The position numbers and the translations under genes were made by a program. A stretch of 50,935 nucleotides of DNA, taken from the NCBI RefSeq assembly GCF_016598475.1, contig NZ_JAEMUX010000064.1, positions 1-50,935 of the forward strand, given 5' to 3'. Below, one piece after another: positions 26,998 to 35,800 of the stretch. Every line of letters starts with the position of its first letter. The first letter of the stretch is position 1. Origin of the DNA: Streptomyces adelaidensis (GTDB lineage: Bacteria; Actinomycetota; Actinomycetes; Streptomycetales; Streptomycetaceae). The notes under the pieces were generated by a model. That model saw only the letters and a list, made by a program, of their open reading frames with translations. It was not told where the DNA came from and ran no database searches.

Positions 26998-27662
26998 TGA
27001 CGAGAATTTTGGCCGTCTCCTTGGCTACCGCCGCCCTGTTCCTGACGGCGACGTCCTGCACCACGGAGGAAAGCCCGTCGACCACGGCGGCGGACGGTTG
27101 CGAGGAAGCCCTGGGAGATTCGGGAGTCAAGTGGGTCGAGAGCCATGCGGACATTGCTGATGGTGATGACCTGGACCGGGGCAGCGTCGACCTGAAGGAA
27201 GCGCGGGCGCAACATTACAAGCAGCTAGAAGATGGGGGTTCGGACGAATACCAGCAGCATTGGTCGTCCGAAATATGCAAGATGATCACTTATGGTGCAG
27301 GTAAGAGTAAGGAGCTGAGACTGGAATTCGGCCCCTCTTCTCTCTCCTTCTATTTCGAGGAGAAGGGAAAGCAGGAAGGGGTTATTACCCCAGTTAATTC
27401 AGGCGTTAAACTTCATCAGGTGGATGGCTATAAGGGAGTCATCCATTATAGCGTCTACGTCAAGTGCAAGATCCCCGGCACGTCGCCGAGGCAGGAGATG
27501 GAGAACCCCTTGGCAGGTGTCATGACCGACACCCTCACCAGTGGCACATCGGACCGTGACCACATGAAGTACCTCCTGCGGTCCGCCCGCGCGATGGCCG
27601 ATGCCCTGGACTGCGAGAACAAGCCGACGATTCCCGCGGAGCCGCCTGCTGCCGTGCAGTGA
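26997..27662 (+). CDS. Lipoprotein, hypothetical, AT-richer than neighbours
   Basis: The 221-residue product has a short signal (MTRILAVSLATAALFLTATSC) with Cys21 as likely lipidation site, then a Thr/Ser linker and a mixed alpha/beta domain with LRLEFGPSSLSFYFEE and YKGVIHYSVYVKCKIPG; the extra Cys residues could pair. The ATG overlaps the upstream stop by one base, so the two genes are coupled. Codons in 27200-27440 use far more A/T at third positions than the rest of the window, a sign of recent transfer or relaxed selection. No family is recognised; a partner or immunity role for the upstream WXG-like protein is a hypothesis. Confidence 0.65.
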   Translation: MTRILAVSLATAALFLTATSCTTEESPSTTAADGCEEALGDSGVKWVESHADIADGDDLDRGSVDLKEARAQHYKQLEDGGSDEYQQHWSSEICKMITYGAGKSKELRLEFGPSSLSFYFEEKGKQEGVITPVNSGVKLHQVDGYKGVIHYSVYVKCKIPGTSPRQEMENPLAGVMTDTLTSGTSDRDHMKYLLRSARAMADALDCENKPTIPAEPPAAVQ

Positions 27663-28137
27663 GCGTTTCCCTGCGACGACTTGCGGGCGGCGACGGCTTG
27701 TTCGACGAGGGCGCGGGTCTTTGCGCGGGAACCGCAGAAGACGCGCACTCCCGTGCCCGGGCAACTCTTCAGCTGTGTCGCACGGGAGTTGAGGTAGAGA
27801 CGCGAACGATCTTCTGCGTAAGTCTGATGAAGACCGCAAGCAGTGAGACGCCGTCGTCCGTGGTGGCGCTGAATCATGGGGTAGAGCCACGCGGGCCTGG
27901 TGCACGGGCCGTCGTGTGCACCCCGTTCACAGCGAACAGGCAAGCGGGCAAAGTGTGGCAGCTGATCGGTCTCGTAACCGAGCTGACGCACATCGCTGTT
28001 GGCCCGGTTGCGCAGGTTGACTACAGTGGTAAACGAACTGTGAGGTGCGGCTCGCTTTGCGATCGCACGGCGAGTGGTTGGCCAGGTCTCGATCGTATCG
28101 GGGTCGATGGCTGTACGGGGAAACGGGGAGGAGCGTC
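27663..28137. other. Gap of about 475 bp without a supported gene
   Basis: Both strands have open frames but none has typical Streptomyces codon bias or a family match. CAGTGAGACG occurs at 27841-27850, as at 24655-24664. The 3' end (28125-28134, ggggaggagc) holds the ribosome binding site of the next gene. It is probably degraded island DNA plus a promoter region. Confidence 0.5.
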
Positions 28138-28578
28138 GTGCTTCCGGCAGAGATGGCGGGGGGTGTGTCGGCGGCCAGGGCTGCGAACCTCGAGGCCAGT
28201 GGTGAGGCGCTGGACAAGTTCGTGAAGCGGGTGGATGCGGTTCTCCGCGACCTTGAGACGTCGGCCGGCAACCCGACGAAGGTGGGCGCCCAGACCATCA
28301 GGTCCACGTCCCTGAGCGCGGGGGCGGATGGCATTTTCCCTGAGGCCGACGGCTTGTACACGCAGTACAACCGGGTCCATCAGGAGCTCACGTCCCTGTC
28401 CAAGACCCTGCATCTGCAGATTGAGGCGACGGCCATCGCGGTTCAGGGTGCGCATCAAGGCTTCGACAATCTCGAAGAGGAGCTGCGTCAGCGGTTCTAC
28501 GCCATCCAGAGGCAGGTCAGGGAGATCCAGGATGGCAAGCAGCGCACCAATGACGGTCGTTCCGGCATGAAGGCGTGA
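28138..28578 (+). CDS. Helical ESX-associated protein upstream of the EspB-like gene
   Basis: The 146-residue product, GTG start with GGGGAGGAG as ribosome binding site, is almost all helical: AARAANLEASGEALDKFVKRVDAVLRDL, then a Gly/Ser loop, then LYTQYNRVHQELTSLSKTLHLQIEATAIAVQGAHQGFDNLEEELRQRFYAIQRQVREIQ. This helix-turn-helix hairpin with a long amphipathic second helix fits WXG100-superfamily folds, though no WXG motif is present. It overlaps the next gene region by a few bases (stop 28578, ATG 28581), suggesting a bicistronic pair, perhaps chaperone and substrate. Confidence 0.65.
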   Translation: MLPAEMAGGVSAARAANLEASGEALDKFVKRVDAVLRDLETSAGNPTKVGAQTIRSTSLSAGADGIFPEADGLYTQYNRVHQELTSLSKTLHLQIEATAIAVQGAHQGFDNLEEELRQRFYAIQRQVREIQDGKQRTNDGRSGMKA

Positions 28579-28580
28579 CG

Positions 28581-30350
28581 ATGACTGACAAAGAGTACGA
28601 GGCTGACTTCGACCGCGTCGAGGGGCAGAACGGTGTCACGGATATCGTCCGTGGGTTTGAGGACCGTCCGCAAGGTGGACTGCTCAACCGCATGGTGCGC
28701 TCGGCCTTCGTGGATAGTTCGTTCGGGCGGACCATCGCGGATCGAACGGATTTTGAGAAGCGGGACTTCGACCTCAATCAGCTGATTGACCTCGTCGAGC
28801 AGACGGACCCGGAGGATCTGGAATCCTCGGGCAAGGCTCTGTGGGATGCGCGCGACGCCATCAAAGCGGCAGCTGACGAACTCGAAGGCCACATCGACAA
28901 CGTTCACTGGGTCGGAGAGTCGGGTGATGCCTTCCGTAAATGGGGTGGCTCGCTCGTCACCAACACGCATCACTTGAGTGACTTCGCCGGGGCGGCAGGG
29001 GATCAGATCACTGCTGCCGCCGTGGGCCTGGCGTCTGTGCGCGGTGCCATGCCGTCTCGTGATTCGGAAGCGAGCCGGAAGCGGCCCGACCACTTCACAG
29101 AGGCTGAGAAAGTCGCGGACAAGGGCGAGTACGCGACTGCCGTACGGGTGGAGAAGGACCGCCAAGAGGCGATCAACCAGATGAACCGGTTGGCTTCGTA
29201 CTACGGGGTGTCCGAAGAAGTTCTGGCGTCCCTGCCGGCCAAGGATAAGACGCCGGAGTTCACGGCCATGCCCGACCTGGGGGTTCCCCAGCCTCTAAAG
29301 GGGTTTAGTGATCAGCCTTCGGCGTCTGCCACGGGCTCACATAGTGGCGGAACGGCATCTGTCCTTGACCATCAGACGACGGTGACGAACGATGTCTCCA
29401 GGTACAGCACAAGTGACAACCCACAGCCCAAAGACATCACGGGCAACATCACGTACCCCAACGAGCCTGTCCGTACGAATATCGACAGCGTCGGCACGCT
29501 GCCACCGTCCACGCCCACACCCGTGACCGGCCAGGCTCCGCCGGCATTGGGTACCCCCGCTCCGGGGGGAGGCCAGCCGAGCATCTTTGAGGGCGGCCTC
29601 GGGAAGCCGGTCTCCAATGGCACGTCAGGTCGGAACCTGGGCGGAGCAGGTGGTCTTCGTAATCCTGCGTCGGCTCAAGGGCGCACGGGCACGCCCGATT
29701 TGACCAATTCGGGTCCGGGGCGGTCCACGGGGCAAGGGCCCATGAACCAGATGGGACGTGCCACCTCGACAGGGCAGCCCACTGCCAGAGGCATGGCTCC
29801 TGGATCGCAGTCGTCCCAGATGGGCCGAGCGGTCACTGGTGGTACGCCGCGGGTCGGCGGCACGACTGCTCCGAAAGCAAACAACGGTCCCGTGACCGGG
29901 GCCGGTCGGGCCAACGGAGTTGTTGGGGGACAGCCCACGGCCGTCGGCGGCGCTTCTCCGAAGGGTGGGGCCGGGATTCCTCGCGGCACGGTCGTCGGTG
30001 GCGAGGGAGCAGCCAATGCCCGGCCTGCTACTGGTCGGCCTGGGCGGCGAGGCGTTTTCGGAGCGCCCGAGTCCACGGCGCGGCAGAGTTCGAGCGCGGC
30101 GTCCCCTCGTGGTGGTACGGGAACATCCGGGGCGGTCACGGGTCGGCCGGCCGCACGCAACTCCGTAGCAGGAGCTGAGCGCAACGGCCTGACACGTGGC
30201 GGCACCGGTCTCGTGCGCGGTCCTGGCCGCAGGACACCTGGTGACGACGGAAACGCCCAGGGATCGCAGTGCGCCGACCGCCGGGTCGAAGACCAAGAGA
30301 CTCACCTGCCCGACAACCCGCGGCGTAATGTGCCGCCGGTGGCCAACTGA
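28581..30350 (+). CDS. EspB-like ESX substrate candidate: WXG domain plus Gly/Pro-rich tail
   Basis: The 589-residue product has a helical N-terminal domain of about 210 residues containing a WXG motif (W110-V-G112, then ESGDAF), then a long disordered Pro/Gly/Ser/Thr-rich region and a charged C-terminus with DQETHLPDNPRRNVPP. This layout recalls mycobacterial EspB and PPE-type proteins. ATG 28581 has GAAGG at 28569-28573; a GTG two codons earlier overlaps the upstream stop and is an alternative. It is followed 24 bp later by the second mycosin, suggesting protease and substrate are made together. Secretion is inferred. Confidence 0.7.
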   Translation: MTDKEYEADFDRVEGQNGVTDIVRGFEDRPQGGLLNRMVRSAFVDSSFGRTIADRTDFEKRDFDLNQLIDLVEQTDPEDLESSGKALWDARDAIKAAADELEGHIDNVHWVGESGDAFRKWGGSLVTNTHHLSDFAGAAGDQITAAAVGLASVRGAMPSRDSEASRKRPDHFTEAEKVADKGEYATAVRVEKDRQEAINQMNRLASYYGVSEEVLASLPAKDKTPEFTAMPDLGVPQPLKGFSDQPSASATGSHSGGTASVLDHQTTVTNDVSRYSTSDNPQPKDITGNITYPNEPVRTNIDSVGTLPPSTPTPVTGQAPPALGTPAPGGGQPSIFEGGLGKPVSNGTSGRNLGGAGGLRNPASAQGRTGTPDLTNSGPGRSTGQGPMNQMGRATSTGQPTARGMAPGSQSSQMGRAVTGGTPRVGGTTAPKANNGPVTGAGRANGVVGGQPTAVGGASPKGGAGIPRGTVVGGEGAANARPATGRPGRRGVFGAPESTARQSSSAASPRGGTGTSGAVTGRPAARNSVAGAERNGLTRGGTGLVRGPGRRTPGDDGNAQGSQCADRRVEDQETHLPDNPRRNVPPVAN

Positions 30351-30374
30351 GCGCGAGCGAGGACACGGAACACG

Positions 30375-31670
30375 ATGAAGTCAGGGACCAGCCGACGAGC
30401 CAAGCGGCCCGCCCTCCACACAACGCGTTGCGGTAGACGAGTGCGCGCTGTGAGCGCGGTTGTCGTCGCCCTGGCCGCAGCGACCGTGGGCTTCGCGCCG
30501 AGCGCTGCCGCGGACGACGTCCAGTCGAAACAGTGGTACTTGGGGCCAATGAAGGCCGAGCAGATGTGGAAGGTCAGCACGGGAAAGGGCATCAAGATTG
30601 CTCTCATCGACAGTGGGGTGAACGCAAATACCCCGTCGCTGAGGGGACAGGTCCTGACCGAGGAAGTCCCCAAGTCGGTCGCGTACCACGCCACGGACGA
30701 TTACGACGGACATGGGACGACCATGGCCGAGCTAATGGCCGGTACGGGATCAGGAGGAGGCCTCCAGGGTCTTGCGCCCGGGGCGAAGATCGTTCCCTAT
30801 CGCATCGAACTCGAGGGCCTGAAGGGCGGGTCGGAAGAGAAGCAAAAGACACCCGACGACGTAGACGCAATCAGGGCGGCAGCTGACACAGACGCGCAAA
30901 TCATCAGTATGTCGTTCGGAGGGGATGGGCCGAGTTCTAAGCAGGAGGCGGCCATTGAGTATGCCGCTTCGAAGGGAAAATTGTTGATCGCCGCAGTTGG
31001 GAACGAGGGCCGAGACGAGGGGAAGATCGGTTATCCGGCCGCGTACCCGTATGTACTGGGGGTGGCGGCTGTGGACTCATCCGGCACGGTGCCGGAGTTC
31101 TCTTCGTACGGGAATTATGTGGATCTCTCGGCGCCAGGTGATGGCTTCCCCGGTTGGTGTGATGAGAGCTTTCGCTCGTACTGCGATGACGACCAAGGCA
31201 CGAGTGCCGCAGCTGCCATCGCCTCAGCCTCCGCCGCCCTGATCTGGTCCGCCCACCCTAACTGGACGGTGAACCAGGTCACCCGATCCTTGATCGACAC
31301 AGCTGGCCGCACATGGGCGAAGGATATTCCGAGCAAGTACGCCGGCTACGGAATGGTCCGCCCACGCAAGGTTCTAGAAGACCGCAACTACGACGCAGGC
31401 GCCGCAAACGTTGACCCCCTCGCGAAGGACAATGGCGGAGATCTCCTGGCCAACTCCGCATCCCCCGCCTCGTCCTCTCCCTCCCCCTCTCCGTCAACCG
31501 CATCACAGGCCCCCGGAAAGGGTTCCACCGGCGGGACCTCGGCGGCAGGATCAGCCGCGGAATCGACTAATGACAGCAACACCCTGTGGATTGCGCTCGG
31601 GACAGCCGCTGCGGCCATCGTGATCGGTGGTGTCGGCGTAGCGGTCATGCGGGCGCGGCGCATCGGGTGA
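30375..31670 (+). CDS. mycP: Type VII secretion mycosin (S8 subtilase), copy 2
   Basis: This 431-residue subtilase has a signal peptide ending near APSAAA (about 41-46). The triad is Asp79 (LIDSGVN), His113 (DGHGTTMAE) and Ser277 (QGTSAAAA), with Asn210 (VGNEG) for the oxyanion hole. After the protease domain comes a Ser/Pro linker (about 370-400), a C-terminal membrane helix and a short basic tail. It is clearly different from the mycosin at 22477: the residues around His and Ser diverge and the N-terminal extension is shorter. Position between the EspB-like gene and the WXG100 pair suggests it processes secreted ESX proteins; this is inference. Confidence 0.92.
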   Translation: MKSGTSRRAKRPALHTTRCGRRVRAVSAVVVALAAATVGFAPSAAADDVQSKQWYLGPMKAEQMWKVSTGKGIKIALIDSGVNANTPSLRGQVLTEEVPKSVAYHATDDYDGHGTTMAELMAGTGSGGGLQGLAPGAKIVPYRIELEGLKGGSEEKQKTPDDVDAIRAAADTDAQIISMSFGGDGPSSKQEAAIEYAASKGKLLIAAVGNEGRDEGKIGYPAAYPYVLGVAAVDSSGTVPEFSSYGNYVDLSAPGDGFPGWCDESFRSYCDDDQGTSAAAAIASASAALIWSAHPNWTVNQVTRSLIDTAGRTWAKDIPSKYAGYGMVRPRKVLEDRNYDAGAANVDPLAKDNGGDLLANSASPASSSPSPSPSTASQAPGKGSTGGTSAAGSAAESTNDSNTLWIALGTAAAAIVIGGVGVAVMRARRIG

Positions 31671-31763
31671 CTTCGGCAGCCGTAAAGGGCTGTTCAGGCT
31701 CTGTGCTGTTCGCTCAGCCAAGACAGTTGGATCAGGAAACAGAATCAGGAAGGACGGCTGACC

Positions 31764-32114
31764 ATGGCCGGAAAGCAGAAGCTCGAAAACGATGCCGTAA
31801 TTCTGCTCCAGAAGCAGATGCTTACGAAGTACGAGAATGTCACGAAGCGTGTGCACAGGCTTCAGGGCATTATCGACAGCCTGGAGAGTGGCCAGTGGGA
31901 CGGAATCGGCCGAGCTGCGTTCGACAAGAAGCAGTTCGAGATCAACCAGTCGCTGCAGAACATGGGCCGAATCCTTGCTGAGGTCATCGAGGCGATGACC
32001 TCAACGCGCAACATCATTGACACCAAGGAAGACGAGGTGCGTGCGGCGGTCAACAAGATCGACCTCCAGGACGGTGCTCCCACGGTCAAGGCGTCCCCCC
32101 TGAGCTCCTACTGA
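31764..32114 (+). CDS. esxB: WXG100 protein (EsxB/CFP-10-like)
   Basis: The 116-residue product has the WXG100 two-helix plan with the turn QWDGIGRAAF, in which W45-D-G47 is the WXG motif. Helix 1 is LQKQMLTKYENVTKRVHRLQGIIDSLES and helix 2 runs through EINQSLQNMGRILAEVIEAM. Members form antiparallel helical dimers and are exported by ESX. The ATG has AGGAAGG about 10 nt upstream. It is followed 76 bp later by a second WXG100 gene, matching the paired esxB-esxA order; which is A and which is B is by position only. Confidence 0.85.
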   Translation: MAGKQKLENDAVILLQKQMLTKYENVTKRVHRLQGIIDSLESGQWDGIGRAAFDKKQFEINQSLQNMGRILAEVIEAMTSTRNIIDTKEDEVRAAVNKIDLQDGAPTVKASPLSSY

Positions 32115-32190
32115 GCCGAGCCGCACCCAGGACCAAGGCCGGACACCGGCACTCATCAGGTACGCACCAGCGAGACGAGGTAAGGCAAGT

Positions 32191-32490
32191 ATGGGCAACA
32201 ACACCGATGGGCTTTCCGTCACTTATGACGCGCTCGACATCACGGCGACCAAGATCGCGACTGAGGCGAGGGACCTCGAGACGGACCTGCAGGAGTTGAA
32301 GAGGCTCGTCGAGAGCAGTCGGCAGTACTGGGAGGGTGACTCCCAGGACGCGTTCAACGCGAAGCTGAAGAGGTGGGACACGGAAGCCACCGACATCCAC
32401 ACGGCGCTCACGGGTATCGGTCACGTTGTGGCTACGGCAGGCGGTACCTACATGGAGGGCGACAAAAAGGGAGCCAGCTACCTTCAGTAG
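32191..32490 (+). CDS. esxA: WXG100 protein (EsxA/ESAT-6-like)
   Basis: The 99-residue product has helix 1 (ALDITATKIATEARDLETDLQELKRLVESS), the WXG turn YWEGDSQDAF (W47-E-G49), helix 2, and a C-terminal YxxxD motif (Y87 to D91) that fits the ESX general secretion signal. The upstream partner lacks this motif, so the signal is carried by this member. The ATG has a weak AGGTAAGG ribosome binding site upstream. A strong terminator follows at 32514. Confidence 0.88.
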   Translation: MGNNTDGLSVTYDALDITATKIATEARDLETDLQELKRLVESSRQYWEGDSQDAFNAKLKRWDTEATDIHTALTGIGHVVATAGGTYMEGDKKGASYLQ

Positions 32491-32513
32491 CACGAGGCGC
32501 ATAGAGCAGTTCC

Positions 32514-32544
32514 GGGGTGGGCGCGCGCGGGAGGCGCCCACCCC
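32514..32544 (+). terminator. Terminator after esxA
   Basis: ggggtgggcgc (32514-32524) pairs with gcgcccacccc (32534-32544), 11 bp, followed by a T-rich gttgttggtt. It lies 24 bp after the esxA stop and probably ends the esx transcript. Confidence 0.7.
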
Positions 32545-32750
32545 GTTGTTGGTTCAGAGCCCACCCAGCGGCATGTCGAGGCCGGTTCCATGTCCGCAAG
32601 TGAGAGCGGACGACCGTGACGAGCGGCTTTCGACGTTCCCATGGAGCGCGAGCCCCGGTCCGAGGTCCGCCGTACGGACGCCCGTTCCCTGACCGAACCG
32701 GCGCCGTGACCACCGAAGCGGTCACGCCCCAAGAGCCCCGCACTTCAGTC

Positions 32751-32874
<124 letters not shown>

Positions 32875-32899
32875 ATCACGCCGGCATGCCGTCCTGCCG

Positions 32900-35800
32900 T
32901 CATACGTTCCCGTCCTCGACCAACCCGATCTGAACCAACGGCTTCCCCCGCTTCCGGGACACGAACACCCCACGCCCCGCAGGCATCGGCCGCGGCCGCA
33001 CCCCACCCAGCAGGTCGCCCTCACCCGGGTCACCCGCGAGGACGACGCCCTGCGCACCGAGTTCCTTGATGCGCTGCATGAAGCCCTCGTAGCCGGCACG
33101 GCTCGCACCCGCGGTGGACCGGGCGATGATGAAACGGACGCCGACATCGCGGGCGAAGGGCAGCAGCTCCGTCAGGCCCGCCAGCGGGTTGCCGCTCGAC
33201 GTGGACACCAGGTCGTAGTCGTCGATGATCACGAAGACCGTGGGACCACGCCACCAGCTGCGGTCGCGGAGCTGTTCCGCTGTGACGTCCGCGGTGGGCG
33301 TCCGGCGCTGCATGAGGTCGGCCAGCGCGTCCATATGGTGCTGCATCTGGTTCGACATGGGGATGTACTCCGCCAGGTGGGACGGCGGCGTGACACCCAA
33401 CAGCGAGCGGCGGTTGTCGACCACGAACATCTTGCAGGTGTTGCCGTCGTACCGCTCGCTGAGGTGCTTGATGAGCAGCTTCAGCAGGTTCGACTTTCCG
33501 GACTCGCTCTCGCCGAAGACGAGGAAGAACGGGTCCTGGTCGAAGTCCACGAACACCGGCTCGAGGTTGTCCTCGTCCAGGGCGAAGGAGATGCCGCGGC
33601 GCGGGAAGCGGTTGCCCGGGGGCAGTTGGGCGGCCGGGAACTCCCTCGGCAACAGGCGTACTTCGGGGGCGCCGGACTGTTGCCAGTGGCGGCTGACGTC
33701 GGCCGCGAGAGCGGACGTCGCCTCCGCCAGGTCCGTGTCGGAGGACAGGCCGTCGATGCGCGGGACCGCTGCCATGAAGTGCTGCTTCCGAGGTGTCTGA
33801 CCGCGTCCCGGAACGCCCGTGGGCACGTTGGCGGCCACCTTGCGGTCGAACTCGGAGTCCATGGGGTCGCCGAGCCGCAGTTCCAGGCGATTCATCAGGT
33901 GGTCCTTGAGGTTCGAGCGGACCTCCATGGAGCGCGAGGCGGTGAGGACCAGATGGATGCCGTAACCGAGGCCGCGCGCCGCGATGTCCAGGATCACCGG
34001 ATCCAACGCCTCATAGTCCGTACGGAAGTTGCCCCAGCCGTCGATCGCGAGGAAGACGTCGCCCCAGGGCTGGTCGGTCACCGAGATGTCGTCCCGTGCA
34101 CGGCGCGCCCGGAACTCGGCGATAGAGGGGATGCCCGCGGTGCGGAAGTACTCCTCGCGGCGGGTCAGGACGCCGTACACCTCGGCGACCGTACGCCGGA
34201 CCTTCTCGGGGTCCAGACGAGAGGCCACACCGCCCACGTGCGGCAGACCGGCCACGGCCGACAAGCCGCCGCCACCGAAGTCCAGCCCGTAGAACTGCAC
34301 TTCGTGCGGGGTGTGGGTGAGCGCGAAGGACGCGATGACCGAGCGCAGCAGCGTCGACTTGCCGGACTGCGGGCCACCGAGGATCTGCATGTGGCCGGCC
34401 GCGCCGCCGAAGTCGGCCCACAGCGGTTCGCGCCGCTGCTCGTACGGCTTGTCGACGATGCCCACCGGGACGACGAGCCGGCCCGCACCCTCGTAGCCGG
34501 GCTGCGTCATGCCCCGGCCGGTCACCGGAGCCAGCCCAGGGAGCAACGAGTCGAGCGAGGGCGGACTGTCCAGCGGGGGCAGCCACACTTGGTGGGCGGC
34601 CGGGCCCTGCGCCTCCAGACGTCGGACGATCACATCCAGCACGGTGTCGGCGAGCGCGTCGTCCTGCTGCGCGTCCGGCTCCTCCTGGCGTTGCCGCGGT
34701 ACCGGCACGTACTGCACCGGGACTTCGGCCGCGGTGAACAGCACGGGCCGACGGTCGACGGGGAGCGGTCCGCCAGGCGTGACGGCCTGCTGGGAACCCG
34801 TGCGGTACACGCCGGAGACGTACGCGGCCTTGAAGCGCACCATCTCCTCCGTGCCGAACTTCAGGATGCCGGAGCCCGGCACATTCGGCAGCTGGTAGGC
34901 GTCCGGGACGCCGATCGCGGCACGTGACTCGGCCGCCGAGAACGTCCGCAGACCGATCCGGTACGACAGGTAGGTCTCGAGTCCTCTCAGGCGACCCTCC
35001 TCCAGACGCTGCGAGGCGAGCAACAGGTGTACACCCAGAGAACGGCCGATACGGCCGATCTGCACGAACATCTCGATGAAGTCCGGCTTCGCGGTGAGCA
35101 GCTCGCTGAACTCGTCGATCACCAGGACGAGCGACGGAATGGGCTGGAGCGGGGCGCCGGCCGCCCGGGCCTTCTCGTAGTCATGGATGTTGGCGTAGTT
35201 GCCGGCGTCGCGAAGCATCTCCTGGCGACGGTTCAGTTCACCGCGGATCGAGTCACCCATACGGTCGACGAGGGTCAGGTCGTCCGCGAGGTTGGTGATC
35301 ACGGCCGCGACGTGCGGCATCTGTGCCATGCCGGCGAAGGTCGCACCGCCCTTGAAGTCCGCCAGGACGAAGTTCAGTGTCTCGGAGGAGTGCGTCACGG
35401 CCAGACCGAGTACCAGCGTGCGCAGCAGCTCCGACTTTCCGGAACCGGTCGCGCCGACACAGAGGCCGTGCGGGCCCATGCCCTCCTGCGCGGCCTCTTT
35501 GAGGTCGAGCATCACGGGCCGGCCGTCCTCGCCGAGGCCGATCGGCACGCGCAGCCGCTCTGACTGCGAACGCGGGCGCCAGGTGCGCCGCGGGTCGACC
35601 GAGGCCGCGTCGCCCAGGTTCAGCAGTTCCGTGAAGTCCAGGTTGGCCAGCAGCGGTTGGTCGTCGTCGCCGCCCGATGCCATGCGCAGCGGCGCGAGTT
35701 GCCGGGCAAGCGCTTCGGCGGCCTCGTACGACAGGACGTCCGGCGTGCCCTCGTAGACCATGCCGTGCGCCGACTCGAGAAGCAGTTCCCCCGGGTGCAC

